A stretch of DNA of 64,000 nucleotides from Candidatus Poribacteria bacterium (GCA_028819845.1 JAPPKS010000002.1:78605-142604); one strand, 5' to 3'. Shown: positions 54,719 to 63,883, counted from the first letter of the stretch. Made by a program: numbers and translations. Notes: generated from the sequence alone by a model not told the origin.

Positions 54719-54808
54719 AAACTGACATTACTCCAGCCTTGCCATCTATTTTAATCACACCCCACCATTCAATCCCACGCATCACAGTTCAGACAATCTC
54801 CCTGCGCG
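54719..54808. repeat. Duplicated 5' flank of nucleotidyltransferase copy 1
   Basis: The bases upstream of copy 1 (CCATTCAATCCCACGC.ATCACAGTTCAGACAATC) recur upstream of copy 2 at about 55318-55358, showing that gene and flank were duplicated together. Confidence 0.6.
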
Positions 54809-54816
54809 TCTGCAGT

Positions 54817-55058
54817 TTTTGTAGGTTGGGTAGAGCGGATAATTCCGGAACCGTTCCGATTGAATTAACCGTTCAGGACGCTAATTATTGCTCATTGCTA
54901 ATAGCGTGTAGCGAAACCCAACGCTTTTCTGCAGTCTAGAGATTTCAAAAGCGTTGGGTTTCGCTACACACATACAAATCTTGAACCGAATCGACGCGCC
55001 AACCTCATGCCTCGTAATTCATCCGTTTCATCAATTCCGCTCTACCCAACCTACAAAA
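54817..55058. mobile_element. 242-bp MITE-like element
   Basis: Perfect 23-bp terminal inverted repeats: TTTTGTAGGTTGGGTAGAGC... at 54817-54839 and its complement at 55036-55058. Inside is a second inverted repeat of 22 bp (54907-54928 and 54947-54968; core GCGAAACCCAACGC). No transposase gene. Its right end cuts into the second nucleotidyltransferase gene. Confidence 0.75.
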
Positions 55059-55235
55059 GCTGAGATTCTTCGCGTCGCCGCCTTCTTTGACGATGAGCAA
55101 ATCGACATCACTGTTCGGGGTCATTGTGCTTCTAACGGCGGAGCCAAATAGTATGATTCGCTCCGGTTGGGCGACCTCTACTACGCGCCGGATGATTTCG
55201 TCCAACGTACGCTGGTCCAGTTCTCGAATCGTCAT
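55005..55235 (-). pseudogene. Minimal nucleotidyltransferase, copy 2, truncated by MITE
   Basis: First 58 residues are almost the same as copy 1 (including GSAVRSTMTPNSDVDLLIV and KEGGDAKNL), after which the frame reads into the terminal repeat of the MITE-like element (SFCRLGRAELMKR). The rest of the gene is missing. Clear insertion-truncation. Confidence 0.85.
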
Positions 55236-55367
55236 AAACTAACCTTAGTCAAGCTTTACCGTCTATTTTAATCTATCGCTGTCCCGCCGTGGGTGCTTAT
55301 GTTCCTCTTCAATCACACCCCATCATTCAATCCCGCAAATCACAGTTCAGACAATCCCGCGGCAAAC

Positions 55368-55805
55368 CTAACGCCACACCGCAATAATCACCGCCTGCCC
55401 AATGAGCGCCACTGCATTATAACCTAAGTTAAGCCAGAAAAGGCCCGCCTTCCGCTTTTCAAATGCGACCGACTGGCAGCCCACCGGTAGGATAAAAGCA
55501 ATCAGCGCCAAAAGCGCCAAGTAGACACCCGCCGCCGCGTCCCCGCTCTTTCCGGCGGCTGAAACGACGCGCGCAGCGTCTCCCAACCCCGCAAATAACT
55601 GCGCCAAGATAAATGCGGTAATCAGCGCTAACAGAAAGCTTCCACCGTAAGTCTTCAACGGGTTGAAACCCTCTTGAATTTCCTCCGCAGTGGTTTCCAT
55701 CAGTGCAAGCCACCGCTTGCCGAATAGCGGGCCATACCAAAGCGCGCCGACAATCATCGGGAAGATTCCCGCGGCTAACACCGCCAGATAATTGAAATCT
55801 TGCAT
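55368..55805 (-). CDS. DUF1761 membrane protein
   Basis: 145 residues with about four hydrophobic helices (LAVLAAGIFPMIVGALWYG, FLLALITAFILAQLFAGLG, YLALLALIAFILPVG, NLGYNAVALIGQAVIIA). The start MQDFNYLAVLAAG with WYGPLFGKRW is the DUF1761 signature. ATG 55805 has AAGGAG nine bases before; the longer frame to 56009 is rejected. Inner-membrane protein of unknown function. Confidence 0.88.
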   Translation of the reverse strand: MQDFNYLAVLAAGIFPMIVGALWYGPLFGKRWLALMETTAEEIQEGFNPLKTYGGSFLLALITAFILAQLFAGLGDAARVVSAAGKSGDAAAGVYLALLALIAFILPVGCQSVAFEKRKAGLFWLNLGYNAVALIGQAVIIAVWR

Positions 55806-55944
55806 AATACATTTCTCCTTGTGCTTAGTGGCATGGTAAGGATTAGTGGACGGCGTAAGGACCATCGGACACACGCCTTCGTCTCCTAACCGATTTACCG
55901 AAATTCGGTTAGGACCGCAACTTGTCTTCATCGCCCGCAACGCT

Positions 55945-56316
55945 TCAGCCGGAATTCTTCTCGTAATGCGGCTGGTAGAGCTGCACTCGCACCCCTCCCG
56001 GCATTTCAAAGTGTACTACCAGCCCGAATCCGGCGTCAACGACGTCCCCGTCAAAGACCAGGCCGCGGTTTCCCAACTCTGCAACCGTGGCACGGATGTC
56101 GTCGCAGTAGAAAGAGATGTCGTGGGTGCCTGCAGGCGAACCGTGTTTTCCGCGCGGATCGGCATCATGCACCCCCATATCCGCCTCCGGCAGGTTGAAA
56201 ATAAGCCAACCGCCGCCAACATCCGTATAGGAATCGAAGCCGAGTTTGTCGCGAATGAACTCCCGCAACGTCTCCGGCTCCGACGAGTAAAACATCGTGT
56301 GCACACCCTTAATCAT
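55945..56316 (-). CDS. VOC family protein
   Basis: About 123 residues: MIKGVHTMFYSSEPETLREF, then GTHDISFYCDDI, and C-terminal VHFEMPGGVRVQLYQPHY with the second-module E. GGGAG nine bases before ATG 56316. Confidence 0.9.
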   Translation of the reverse strand: MIKGVHTMFYSSEPETLREFIRDKLGFDSYTDVGGGWLIFNLPEADMGVHDADPRGKHGSPAGTHDISFYCDDIRATVAELGNRGLVFDGDVVDAGFGLVVHFEMPGGVRVQLYQPHYEKNSG

Positions 56317-56388
56317 GATTATGTCTCCCGGCGTCACGGGCTGGGAAGAACGCGCGAATCCAACACGCACAATTTCCTTATGACGCTT

Positions 56389-57630
56389 TCATTTGTTAAG
56401 ATTGTGTGTCTTGGGTTCCTTCCACAACCGTACGGTAAAACGGGCTTCATCTTCAATCAGGTCGGGCTCTGTGCCGTTGTGAGCGAGCATGCCCGGAATA
56501 ATCTTGTTACGTACGCCCATACCTCGTGCGTCGGCGTAACCATAGTCACGCATAATATTTACCAGCGTCTGGTTGCGAGCGTAACGTGCCCCTGCTTTCA
56601 TGCCGTCCGTGGTAATTGTATTGGGCAATCGTCCGGGGCTGGTAATCTCCAAGCGATCAGAAAAGATTGCCAGCATTATGTCTGTGCCCGCGATGCTGTA
56701 ATCGCGATGTACCAGGGCGTTCACAACAGCCTCACGAATGACGCTCTCCGGATATTCCCAGCTTTGAATTTTCCGTGCGCTCTCAAGATGAGCTGTCGGT
56801 GTCGTATTACGGCGAACGAAGTCCCACGCCTGTTCGACGAGGCCGTGTTCGACGATATCGCCGTGAGCGGTTCGCAGGGGTACCATTGGACCTCGCAAGT
56901 CTTCGTCGGCGCGGACCGCATAATCGGGTTCAGTGCCCGGAAAACAGACCGCGCGAATACCGGATTGCGGCAAGAATTTGTTAGGGGTTCTTCCAAAAAG
57001 AAGGATTCCGTCAATGGTAGCGACCGGTAAACCTGCGGACACCGTCATCAGATCGATATTGCGTAGCAAGGTCTTCCAATCTTCGGCATCATCGTCAGCG
57101 GGCGCCTGCCCTCCAGGAGCACTAATTAGATGGTCTTTTAATCGGCGGCGATCCAAACTGTCGAATCCGGCGCCCGGTACGGGTTTCACACCGTAGTGCA
57201 AGTTTCCAGACGCTTGAAATAGCTGTTGGAGTTCACCGCGGCTTGCCTCGCGTGAAGTGCTACCGACGCGGATGAAATAGTTCTTACGGGCATTGTGTAC
57301 CCGTGCATACGGTTTGTCTGGCCCTATAGGCACTCTAACAGCGAGAACATCTCTACAGGGTTCCGCGTTTTTGACCCAAGAAAGAAACGGATTTATCGGT
57401 GGGTCGACCTTGACTCTGCAAAGTTCTGTGACCCATTCCTCCAAGTTTTCGCGCGTGGTGCCCATGATTGTGCCATCGTCCTCGACTCCTAACAATACGG
57501 TGCCGCCCTCATGGTTGAGCAGTGCGACGAGTTCTTTAGCAACATCATGATTTGTCACTGTGTCGCGCTTAAACTCGACGCCTGAATCTTCTGAATTGTT
57601 AATAAGGTCTTGTAGTTCGCTCTTGTTCAT
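56389..57630 (-). CDS. AlbA_2 (Schlafen) / HATPase_c_4 protein
   Basis: 413 residues. The N-terminal AlbA_2 (Schlafen-like) domain runs over SGVEFKRD...HEGGTVLLGVEDDGTIMG. A central part follows, then a C-terminal HATPase_c_4-like segment with NALVHRDYSIAG, FSDRLEITSPGRLP and DARGMGVRNK. Such proteins are usually predicted DNA-binding transcriptional regulators or defence proteins. The gene is followed at ten bases by the stop side of the TrlF-type gene, on the same strand. Confidence 0.9.
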   Translation of the reverse strand: MNKSELQDLINNSEDSGVEFKRDTVTNHDVAKELVALLNHEGGTVLLGVEDDGTIMGTTRENLEEWVTELCRVKVDPPINPFLSWVKNAEPCRDVLAVRVPIGPDKPYARVHNARKNYFIRVGSTSREASRGELQQLFQASGNLHYGVKPVPGAGFDSLDRRRLKDHLISAPGGQAPADDDAEDWKTLLRNIDLMTVSAGLPVATIDGILLFGRTPNKFLPQSGIRAVCFPGTEPDYAVRADEDLRGPMVPLRTAHGDIVEHGLVEQAWDFVRRNTTPTAHLESARKIQSWEYPESVIREAVVNALVHRDYSIAGTDIMLAIFSDRLEITSPGRLPNTITTDGMKAGARYARNQTLVNIMRDYGYADARGMGVRNKIIPGMLAHNGTEPDLIEDEARFTVRLWKEPKTHNLNK

Positions 57631-57639
57631 TCTGCACCT

Positions 57640-60381
57640 TTAGAAGCCGTATTTCAACCGTCTCGTCTCAAAGGCATCCTTACCGCCTTCTAAAAGGTCT
57701 TTGACTAATCCCTGTACGGTTTGCGAGTCAATCGATCCCATATGTCCAGGCTCGATTTGTGCGATTCCCTCGCGAGATTCGTCCTCACCAGCTTCCCCCA
57801 TCGCCGTAAGTCCGAGAATTAGTTCGGCATCGCCGAGCACGGGGATATTGGCGTTGTGCGTCGAGAACAAGAACTGCCTGCGGCGTTTCTCTTCGCGCAT
57901 CTTGGGGACAATGTCCTCGCTGATGAAGCGATTGTCGAGATCGTCCTCCGGTTGGTCTACAATCAATGGTGCATCTGACTCTAGTAGCAGAAGTAGGAGA
58001 ACCGCGGTGGCTTTCTGGCCTTTTGACAGTTCTCTAAGCGCCTGCCATTTGGGTGGTTTCCCGGCGGGCGCGGTGTTGAGTTGGATTTCCGTCGTTGGAA
58101 ACAAGTCCAACTCCTCAATCTTCATAAAAACGTCGTCCGAGGCTTTCGTTATACGTTCTGCCTGGGCAGATGAGATTCTGTAGACTTCCCGAATCGTTTC
58201 TGCACCTGTTCGAAAGGCACCAACCAGTTGCGGCAGGGAGAGGTGCCGTGTTTGCTCAAGGGTTTGAATTGCCTCGGACAGGCGCCCGCCAATTTCATCA
58301 CGGAGTAGGTTGAAAAGCGGTTCTCGATTGCCGGCCGCTGTCACTTCCACTTGAACGCGATCCCGAAGTTTCTCACCAACCTCTACGGCGGCCTTGTTAA
58401 GAAACCGGAATTCTTCCGCTTTCAAATCCTCCCATTCAGCAAGTAGGGCGCGGCGACGGGCCATGTGCTCATTTTCCGAACGCTGCAACTGAGATTGGCG
58501 TTGCCGCAACGGTTGAAGTCTCTCAATTTCGCGTCGTAAACGAATAAATTCTTCACCGTCAACTGCCGACTTCTGGAGTTCGCGAAGGATGTGCTCGTAT
58601 GCCTCCTGAACTTCTCGTTTGCGCACATTCCAACGTGATTTGATGCTATCAATCCCTGCATTGGCGCGTCTCAACGAATCTTCAAGGACGTTTGCGATTT
58701 GCTCGATTTCGTTATTGAGGTTTTCTAAGACCTCATTGGCATCGGCGAGTATTTCCCCGCCGGGCAGATCGCTCAGCGCACGTTGTGAAAGGAATGCGCG
58801 ATCTATCGGAATCTCCTGTCGCAGAAGACCAAGGCATTCGTCGAATGTCCGCATCCGTTCCGGGATTGAGTCCAGTACGCCCTCTTCACGGACCAAAAGG
58901 CTCTGCTCGTGGAGACGTGCTTCCAGCCCGGCTTGCCTATAGCGTTCAAGGGTTTCTTCGAGCGCAGGAAGAGTTGCAAGCCGATCGTCAATTTGTCCGA
59001 GTTCATCCCGCACATCTACAATCGAACGCCTATTTTTCTCTAAATCACGGCGAATCTCAGCCTTGCGCTCATCGAGCGAAGCATCACCCTCCACGAAGCG
59101 ATTTAAGAGCTGAGTCAGTTTCTCGGGACTGTTGGTGAGTTCCGAAATTTCGTGCTGCCCATAGACTTCGACTCGAGGAATGACCTCCTCTGGAGGTAGG
59201 TTTGACAATTGACCGTTCTCGTCTCGAACTACCGGTGGGTTGGGAACCGTGCGCTCAATCGTATATTTTTGCAATCGCGGACGAATGCACTTTGCGAGAA
59301 GAGAGATTTTTGTGCCACTGCAAAGCACTTGACGAACGATTCCTTGGTGTGCTTTGCGCGCGTCTTCTCCAATAGCCTCCAGACCTAGCACATAACGCAC
59401 ACTCTCAATGACAGTGGACTTACCGGCGCCGCGCCCGCCCAAGAGTACGTTGAGATTCTGGTTGAAATGCACCCCAGTGCCATCAAGAAATCCTCCCTCC
59501 CACGCCATTGCCACCAGCTCAGCGTGATTTTCCGATTCCAGCTCGCCTTCTTGAGGATTGAGGCGGATACGCGAACCCGGGTCTAAAAATGCTTGTCTCA
59601 ATCCCTCAATGCTGATTTCGGACATCTTGATCCAACAAGTTGCAGAAGGGGCGTCCAAATCCTCGGATTTCATAATGTCGTTGGCGTTGACAACAGCTAT
59701 CGCCAATTCCTCGCTTACGGGAAGATCGCGACAATAATCAGGGTTTTTGTTCTGGACAATCATACGGTCACGCTGATGCAAGTCCTTCACCTGCTTTGGA
59801 ATCTGTATCGCTAGAAGATCGGAAGTACGCCAAGCCTTGATCTGCGCCTGTCCGTCGAGGACTCTGAAAAGCCCTTTATCGCTTGTTACGTGTGCCGCAA
59901 TAGTGATGCCCCCTTGGTCTCGGACGCTTCTTAGAATCACCGGGAAGGATTGGCTTGATAACTTTGAGGAAGGTACTGTTTTGCGAATTCCGAACTCGCC
60001 TAGAAACCTTCCTAGTTCAGATTCGGTCGAGGTCAATGGGTAGATGCAAAGAATGTGTATGCCTTCGGAGGAGGTAAGCTCGAAACCGGGAAACACTTTG
60101 ATACCACGTCTGGCGGCGGCATCTCGAAACACCGGCACCCCACTGACATCGTTGTGGTTGGTTATGGCGAGGACAGAAACATCCATATCCGCCGCCTTGT
60201 CGACGACTGCCCTTGCATGCGTTTCGGCATCGGTGGCGTTACTCTGCCCGCGAAATTTTGAACCATAGCCAACGGGGTTAACCTGCAGTGCGCAGCGGCG
60301 GAATTCGGCGCCGCTCGGTAATTGGCGCGCCTTAGTAATGGCTGCATTTTTTTTGGCAATTGGGTTGTTGCCGCTCTCCAT
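57640..60381 (-). CDS. TrlF-like PHP-AAA ATPase
   Basis: About 913 residues. The N-terminal PHP-like domain keeps H76 (ITNHND), E101 (GFELT), H109 (GIHIL) and H164 (IAAHV), but the first HxH motif is not recognisable (GYGSKFRGQSNATD in its place). An SMC-like ATPase follows with Walker A GGRGAGKS (315-322), a long coiled-coil middle, Walker B IVDQPEDDLD, and FLFSTHNANIPVLGD. This is the layout of TrlF-family ATPases. The start at ATG 60381 has a GGAG seven bases before it. The open frame further upstream reads through the tRNA gene and is not coding. Role: predicted nucleic-acid nuclease or defence ATPase. Confidence 0.88.
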   Translation of the reverse strand: MESGNNPIAKKNAAITKARQLPSGAEFRRCALQVNPVGYGSKFRGQSNATDAETHARAVVDKAADMDVSVLAITNHNDVSGVPVFRDAAARRGIKVFPGFELTSSEGIHILCIYPLTSTESELGRFLGEFGIRKTVPSSKLSSQSFPVILRSVRDQGGITIAAHVTSDKGLFRVLDGQAQIKAWRTSDLLAIQIPKQVKDLHQRDRMIVQNKNPDYCRDLPVSEELAIAVVNANDIMKSEDLDAPSATCWIKMSEISIEGLRQAFLDPGSRIRLNPQEGELESENHAELVAMAWEGGFLDGTGVHFNQNLNVLLGGRGAGKSTVIESVRYVLGLEAIGEDARKAHQGIVRQVLCSGTKISLLAKCIRPRLQKYTIERTVPNPPVVRDENGQLSNLPPEEVIPRVEVYGQHEISELTNSPEKLTQLLNRFVEGDASLDERKAEIRRDLEKNRRSIVDVRDELGQIDDRLATLPALEETLERYRQAGLEARLHEQSLLVREEGVLDSIPERMRTFDECLGLLRQEIPIDRAFLSQRALSDLPGGEILADANEVLENLNNEIEQIANVLEDSLRRANAGIDSIKSRWNVRKREVQEAYEHILRELQKSAVDGEEFIRLRREIERLQPLRQRQSQLQRSENEHMARRRALLAEWEDLKAEEFRFLNKAAVEVGEKLRDRVQVEVTAAGNREPLFNLLRDEIGGRLSEAIQTLEQTRHLSLPQLVGAFRTGAETIREVYRISSAQAERITKASDDVFMKIEELDLFPTTEIQLNTAPAGKPPKWQALRELSKGQKATAVLLLLLLESDAPLIVDQPEDDLDNRFISEDIVPKMREEKRRRQFLFSTHNANIPVLGDAELILGLTAMGEAGEDESREGIAQIEPGHMGSIDSQTVQGLVKDLLEGGKDAFETRRLKYGF

Positions 60382-60396
60382 GGCAATACTCCAGAC

Positions 60397-60418
60397 ACAA
60401 CAAAACCCCAATGGGGTT
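60397..60418 (-). terminator. Intrinsic terminator after tRNA-Asn
   Basis: On the minus strand AACCCC-ATT-GGGGTT followed by TTGTTG. It lies just downstream of the tRNA and before the TrlF-type start. Confidence 0.55.
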
Positions 60419-60474
60419 GCCCACTGGGGTCTTGGTATTAACTCGTAGACCGCCGAATTGGCGGCAATTATAAT

Positions 60475-60550
60475 TGGCTCCCCCGGACGGACTCGAACCG
60501 CCGACAAGGTGGTTAACAGCCACCCGCTCTACCAGCTGAGCTACAGGGGA
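60475..60550 (-). tRNA. tRNA-Asn (GTT)
   Basis: 76 nt with encoded CCA. Acceptor TCCCCTG pairs with CGGGGGA (one G-U), the anticodon stem GGTGG/CCACC holds the loop CTGTTAA with anticodon GTT, and the T-arm reads GGTTCGAGTC. It separates the accessory region from the mutL-rmlB side. No integrase or 3' tRNA duplicate is visible. Confidence 0.95.
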
Positions 60551-60701
60551 TTAATGACTCGCAGGTGAAACCCCGAGCAACGTCAGAAAACAAGGCATAA
60601 TTATACATAATGCAACGTCCGAATGCAAGTAAAAATTCACGGTTTATCGGTACCGTATTCTCCCTGCACGCCGCACGTTGGTACTGCGAAAAAAATAGCC
60701 A

Positions 60702-60730
60702 TTGTTGAATCGGAAACTTTGTGGTACAAT
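60702..60730 (+). promoter_or_regulatory. Candidate promoter of mutL
   Basis: TTGTTG (60702-60707), 17-base spacer, TACAAT (60725-60730), 33 bases before ATG 60764, which has AGGA upstream. Confidence 0.5.
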
Positions 60731-60763
60731 TTGGGGTGCCATCCACTATCTTAGGAACCCATA

Positions 60764-62620
60764 ATGCCAATCAAAATTCTTCCGCCCGAAATTGCCAACA
60801 AAATCGCAGCCGGTGAAGTTGTCGAGCGGCCCGCGTCCGTAGTCAAGGAACTCATCGAAAATGCCATTGACGCCGAGAGCACCAAGATAAACGTTGAAAT
60901 CCGCGCCGGCGGCAAACGGCTCATCCGCGTTTCCGACAATGGCACGGGAATGTCCCGCGAGGACGCCCTGACCGCCCTAAAACGCCACGCCACAAGCAAA
61001 GTCGGAACCATTGAAGATTTGCAGCACATTCACACGTTTGGATTCCGCGGCGAGGCGCTGCCGAGTATCGCCTCCGTATCGCAGCTTGAGTTGCTGACGC
61101 GCAAATCTGATGACCTTGCGGGCACAAAAATCGCCGTCGAAGGCGGCGACGTAAAATCCGTGCAGGAAAGCGGATGTTCGCCCGGCACGCACATCACTAT
61201 CAATAACCTGTTCTATAATGTCCCCGCGCGCCTGAAATTCCTGAAAACCGACACCACCGAGTTAAACCACCTTACCAACCAAGTGACTTGGGCGGCGCTC
61301 GCGCACCCGAAAGTTCAATTTTCCCTATCCCACGACCGCCGTTCCCTGATTGATGTCCGTACTTGTGATTCCTATATTGAGCGGATTCGCCTGCTCTACG
61401 GGAAGGAGTTCGCCGAAAACTTAATCGAATTTGACGCTGAATTGCCCAACCTTCATCTGCACACCTTCATCGGCAAACCCGAGCTCACTAAATCGAATCG
61501 CAGCTATCAACTGTTTTTTCTGAACGCCAGGCCTATCCGCAGCAAGATTATCGGCGCTGCCCTCGGCGAAGCCATGCGCGCCATGGTGCCCAAGGATCGG
61601 TACGCCGTGGCTTTCCTGTTCCTGACGATGGACGCGCAAGAGGTTGATGTGAACGTGCATCCTGCCAAGGTCGAGGTACGATTTAGAAATGAACGCGCAA
61701 TCTTCAGCGCCGTTTCGCGCATGATAAACAGCGGTGTCCATAGGCACAAGTATATCCCGCGGCTTGACAAGGCGGCGCAACCGGCATCTTCGACCGGTTC
61801 TCCATTCGAAAATGAAGGCGGGTTCGGTGTTGAAGAAAACCCCCGAATCTTCTCCCAAACTGCGGAAACCGGGATGGAAATCGGAACCGGCGTCCGGATT
61901 AACCCCGCGTCTCAACCGCCGTGGCAGGCGGAGCAAGCCGTTGGTAATGCGGTTGAGCCGCTCCCTTCTGGTACGCCAGCGGAAATCCAACCGCCTGAAC
62001 GCACCATCCCTGATGGCACGGCCCTCGAACTCTTCGATTTTGAAGATGTACAATTGAAGGCAAATCTGTTTAATACTTACATCGTGGCGGAAGCGAAAGA
62101 CCGTGTGTTTTTCATCGACCAGCATGTCGCAGCCGAGCGGGTGCTCTACGAGCAATTTGTCCATCAACTGAAAGCGGACGGGATTCCGGTGCAGGGATTA
62201 TTACTCCCCGCAACAATTGAGGTCACCTCACAGCAATTAACCACACTCAATGCGCACACCGCCCTTTTCGAGAAACTCGGTTTCGAGATCGAGCAATTCG
62301 GAGGCAACACCATCCTCGTCCGTACCATTCCCGCCATGTTGGCGACATCGTCAATCGCAATGACAGTGACAGACCTATTGGATAGGCTGCCCCAAAATGA
62401 AATCCCTCCCGACGAACTGCTCGGCGTGCAGGATGATGCGCTGGTTATGCTCGCCTGCAAATCCGCGGTCAAAGCGGGCGACTCGCTGACGATGGATGAA
62501 ATGGTCGCGTTGGTCAAGGATCTATCCCAAGCAAAATTGCCGTTCAATTGCCCGCACGCACGCCCAATCGTTGTCGAGATGGGCAAAATCGAACTGGAAA
62601 GCCGGTTTAAACGGCGGTAG
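60764..62620 (+). CDS. mutL: DNA mismatch repair protein MutL
   Basis: 618 residues. GHKL ATPase start: IANKIAAGEVVERPASVVKE, N-box ELIENAIDA, DNGTGM, and GFRGEALPSI. The C-terminal endonuclease motif is DQHVAAERVLYE (from residue 452), i.e. DQHA(x)2E(x)4E with A changed to V; ACKSAVKAGD and the C597-P-H599 metal motif are kept. So it is the endonuclease type found in bacteria without MutH. It couples MutS mismatch recognition to strand removal. Runs away from the tRNA. Intact. Confidence 0.97.
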   Translation: MPIKILPPEIANKIAAGEVVERPASVVKELIENAIDAESTKINVEIRAGGKRLIRVSDNGTGMSREDALTALKRHATSKVGTIEDLQHIHTFGFRGEALPSIASVSQLELLTRKSDDLAGTKIAVEGGDVKSVQESGCSPGTHITINNLFYNVPARLKFLKTDTTELNHLTNQVTWAALAHPKVQFSLSHDRRSLIDVRTCDSYIERIRLLYGKEFAENLIEFDAELPNLHLHTFIGKPELTKSNRSYQLFFLNARPIRSKIIGAALGEAMRAMVPKDRYAVAFLFLTMDAQEVDVNVHPAKVEVRFRNERAIFSAVSRMINSGVHRHKYIPRLDKAAQPASSTGSPFENEGGFGVEENPRIFSQTAETGMEIGTGVRINPASQPPWQAEQAVGNAVEPLPSGTPAEIQPPERTIPDGTALELFDFEDVQLKANLFNTYIVAEAKDRVFFIDQHVAAERVLYEQFVHQLKADGIPVQGLLLPATIEVTSQQLTTLNAHTALFEKLGFEIEQFGGNTILVRTIPAMLATSSIAMTVTDLLDRLPQNEIPPDELLGVQDDALVMLACKSAVKAGDSLTMDEMVALVKDLSQAKLPFNCPHARPIVVEMGKIELESRFKRR

Positions 62621-62732
62621 GGAATATCCTGATTGGCTTTCCTGCGCATCATTGCACTGAATCAAACCGCTGCTGCGGCGCAACTAAATCTCCGAACATG
62701 CCGTGAAACAACCCGCGGTTGAGGATGGTTTC

Positions 62733-63752
62733 ATGAGACTATGGGTTACTGGCGGAGCGGGATTCATAGGATGCAATTTCAGCCGATACTGGCTTGAACG
62801 CTACCCGAGCGATTCGGTTGTCAACATCGATTCCTTAACCTACGCGGGCGATCCGTCAAACTTCTCAAATGACGCCGATAGCCACCCCGATAGATACCGC
62901 TTTGTTCATGCCGGCATTGGAGATTATCGCTGCATCGATCGCCTCATGGCGGAACTCCATCCCGATGTGATTGTAAATTTCGCCGCAGAATCCCACAACA
63001 GCCGCGCTGTTCTGCATCCGCGCCGATTCTTCGACACCAACGTCATGGGCACACAGACGCTGCTTGACCTCGCCCGCAAACATCAGGTTGCCCGGTTTCA
63101 CCACATCTCCACTTGCGAGGTCTACGGCGACCTTCCCCTCGACTCGTGCGAAGAGTTCACGGAGAACCATCCCTATCGTCCTCGCACGCCGTATAACGCA
63201 TCCAAAGCCGCCGCAGACCATGCAGTCCGCGCCTATTTCGAAACCTATCGGCTTCCAGTCACCATTTCGAACTGTTCAAACAACTACGGCCCGTATCAGC
63301 ACACCGAAAAAGTCATACCGCTTTTTACAACGCACGCCATCGACGACAAACCGCTGCCGCTCTACCGCAACAGCCAAAACCGGCGGGAATGGCTCGCCGT
63401 TTTGGATCACTGCCGTGCCATCGATCTAATTATTCGGAATGGGAGAATCGGCGAAACTTATAACATCGGCAGCGGCGTCGAACAGAGCATCGAGGAAATT
63501 GCCGACGCAATCTTAGCCGCGTTGGACAAACCTGAATCCTTAAAAACTTACGTTCCCGACCGCCCCGGTCACGATCGCCGATACCTGTTGGATTCGTCGA
63601 AGATTCGGCGCGAACTCGGTTGGGAACCGCAAGTCAATTTTGAATCCGGACTCCGAGACACAGTCCGTTGGTACGCCGAAAATCGAGAGTGGTGGACCGC
63701 CATCCGAAACAAGACTGATTCCCATGCCGTCCAAGAAGACGCCTGGAAATAG
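62733..63752 (+). CDS. dTDP-glucose 4,6-dehydratase-like (RmlB-like) SDR
   Basis: About 339 residues, extended short-chain dehydrogenase. NAD site TGGAGFIG (6-13), YNASK (Y154...K158), CSNNYGPYQHTEKVIP and a late PDRPGHDRRYLLDSSKI, all typical of RmlB. However the catalytic triplet usually TDE reads T127-C128-E129 (HISTCEVYGD) and the HVDRS motif reads HNSRA. So the substrate or the exact chemistry may differ. ATG 62733 follows GAGGA. It may start a sugar-nucleotide operon that continues beyond the window. Confidence 0.88.
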   Translation: MRLWVTGGAGFIGCNFSRYWLERYPSDSVVNIDSLTYAGDPSNFSNDADSHPDRYRFVHAGIGDYRCIDRLMAELHPDVIVNFAAESHNSRAVLHPRRFFDTNVMGTQTLLDLARKHQVARFHHISTCEVYGDLPLDSCEEFTENHPYRPRTPYNASKAAADHAVRAYFETYRLPVTISNCSNNYGPYQHTEKVIPLFTTHAIDDKPLPLYRNSQNRREWLAVLDHCRAIDLIIRNGRIGETYNIGSGVEQSIEEIADAILAALDKPESLKTYVPDRPGHDRRYLLDSSKIRRELGWEPQVNFESGLRDTVRWYAENREWWTAIRNKTDSHAVQEDAWK

Positions 63753-63763
63753 ACCGCCGTGCG

Positions 63764-63883
63764 TTGTAGGCTGGGCATCTTGCCCCGCGTCCGCCACCAT
63801 GGCTTGTAGGCTGGGCATTTTGCCGCGTGTCCGCCGCCGTGCCTTGTAGGCGCGGCATCTTGCCGCGCCCGCTGCCGAAGTAT
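63764..63883 (+). repeat. Three tandem 40-bp hairpin units
   Basis: Units begin at 63764, 63804 and 63844, each TTGTAGG...GGCATCTTGCC. The third forms a perfect GGCGCGGCA-TCT-TGCCGCGCC stem; the first two keep a shorter GGGCA/TGCCC stem. A dispersed-repeat type different from the REPs. Confidence 0.75.

Noticed and set aside
56389-57030. Long plus-strand open frame (from about 55846)
   Set aside because: It runs antisense across three minus-strand genes with good motifs (DUF1761, VOC, AlbA_2/HATPase) and shows none of its own.
60382-60507. N-terminal extension of the TrlF-type gene
   Set aside because: The frame enters the tRNA-Asn gene and terminator; the ATG at 60381 with a good ribosome site is the likely start.
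60475-60550. tRNA-Asn as attachment site of a genomic island
   Set aside because: No integrase is in the window and no duplicate of the tRNA 3' end was noticed. It stays possible but unsupported.
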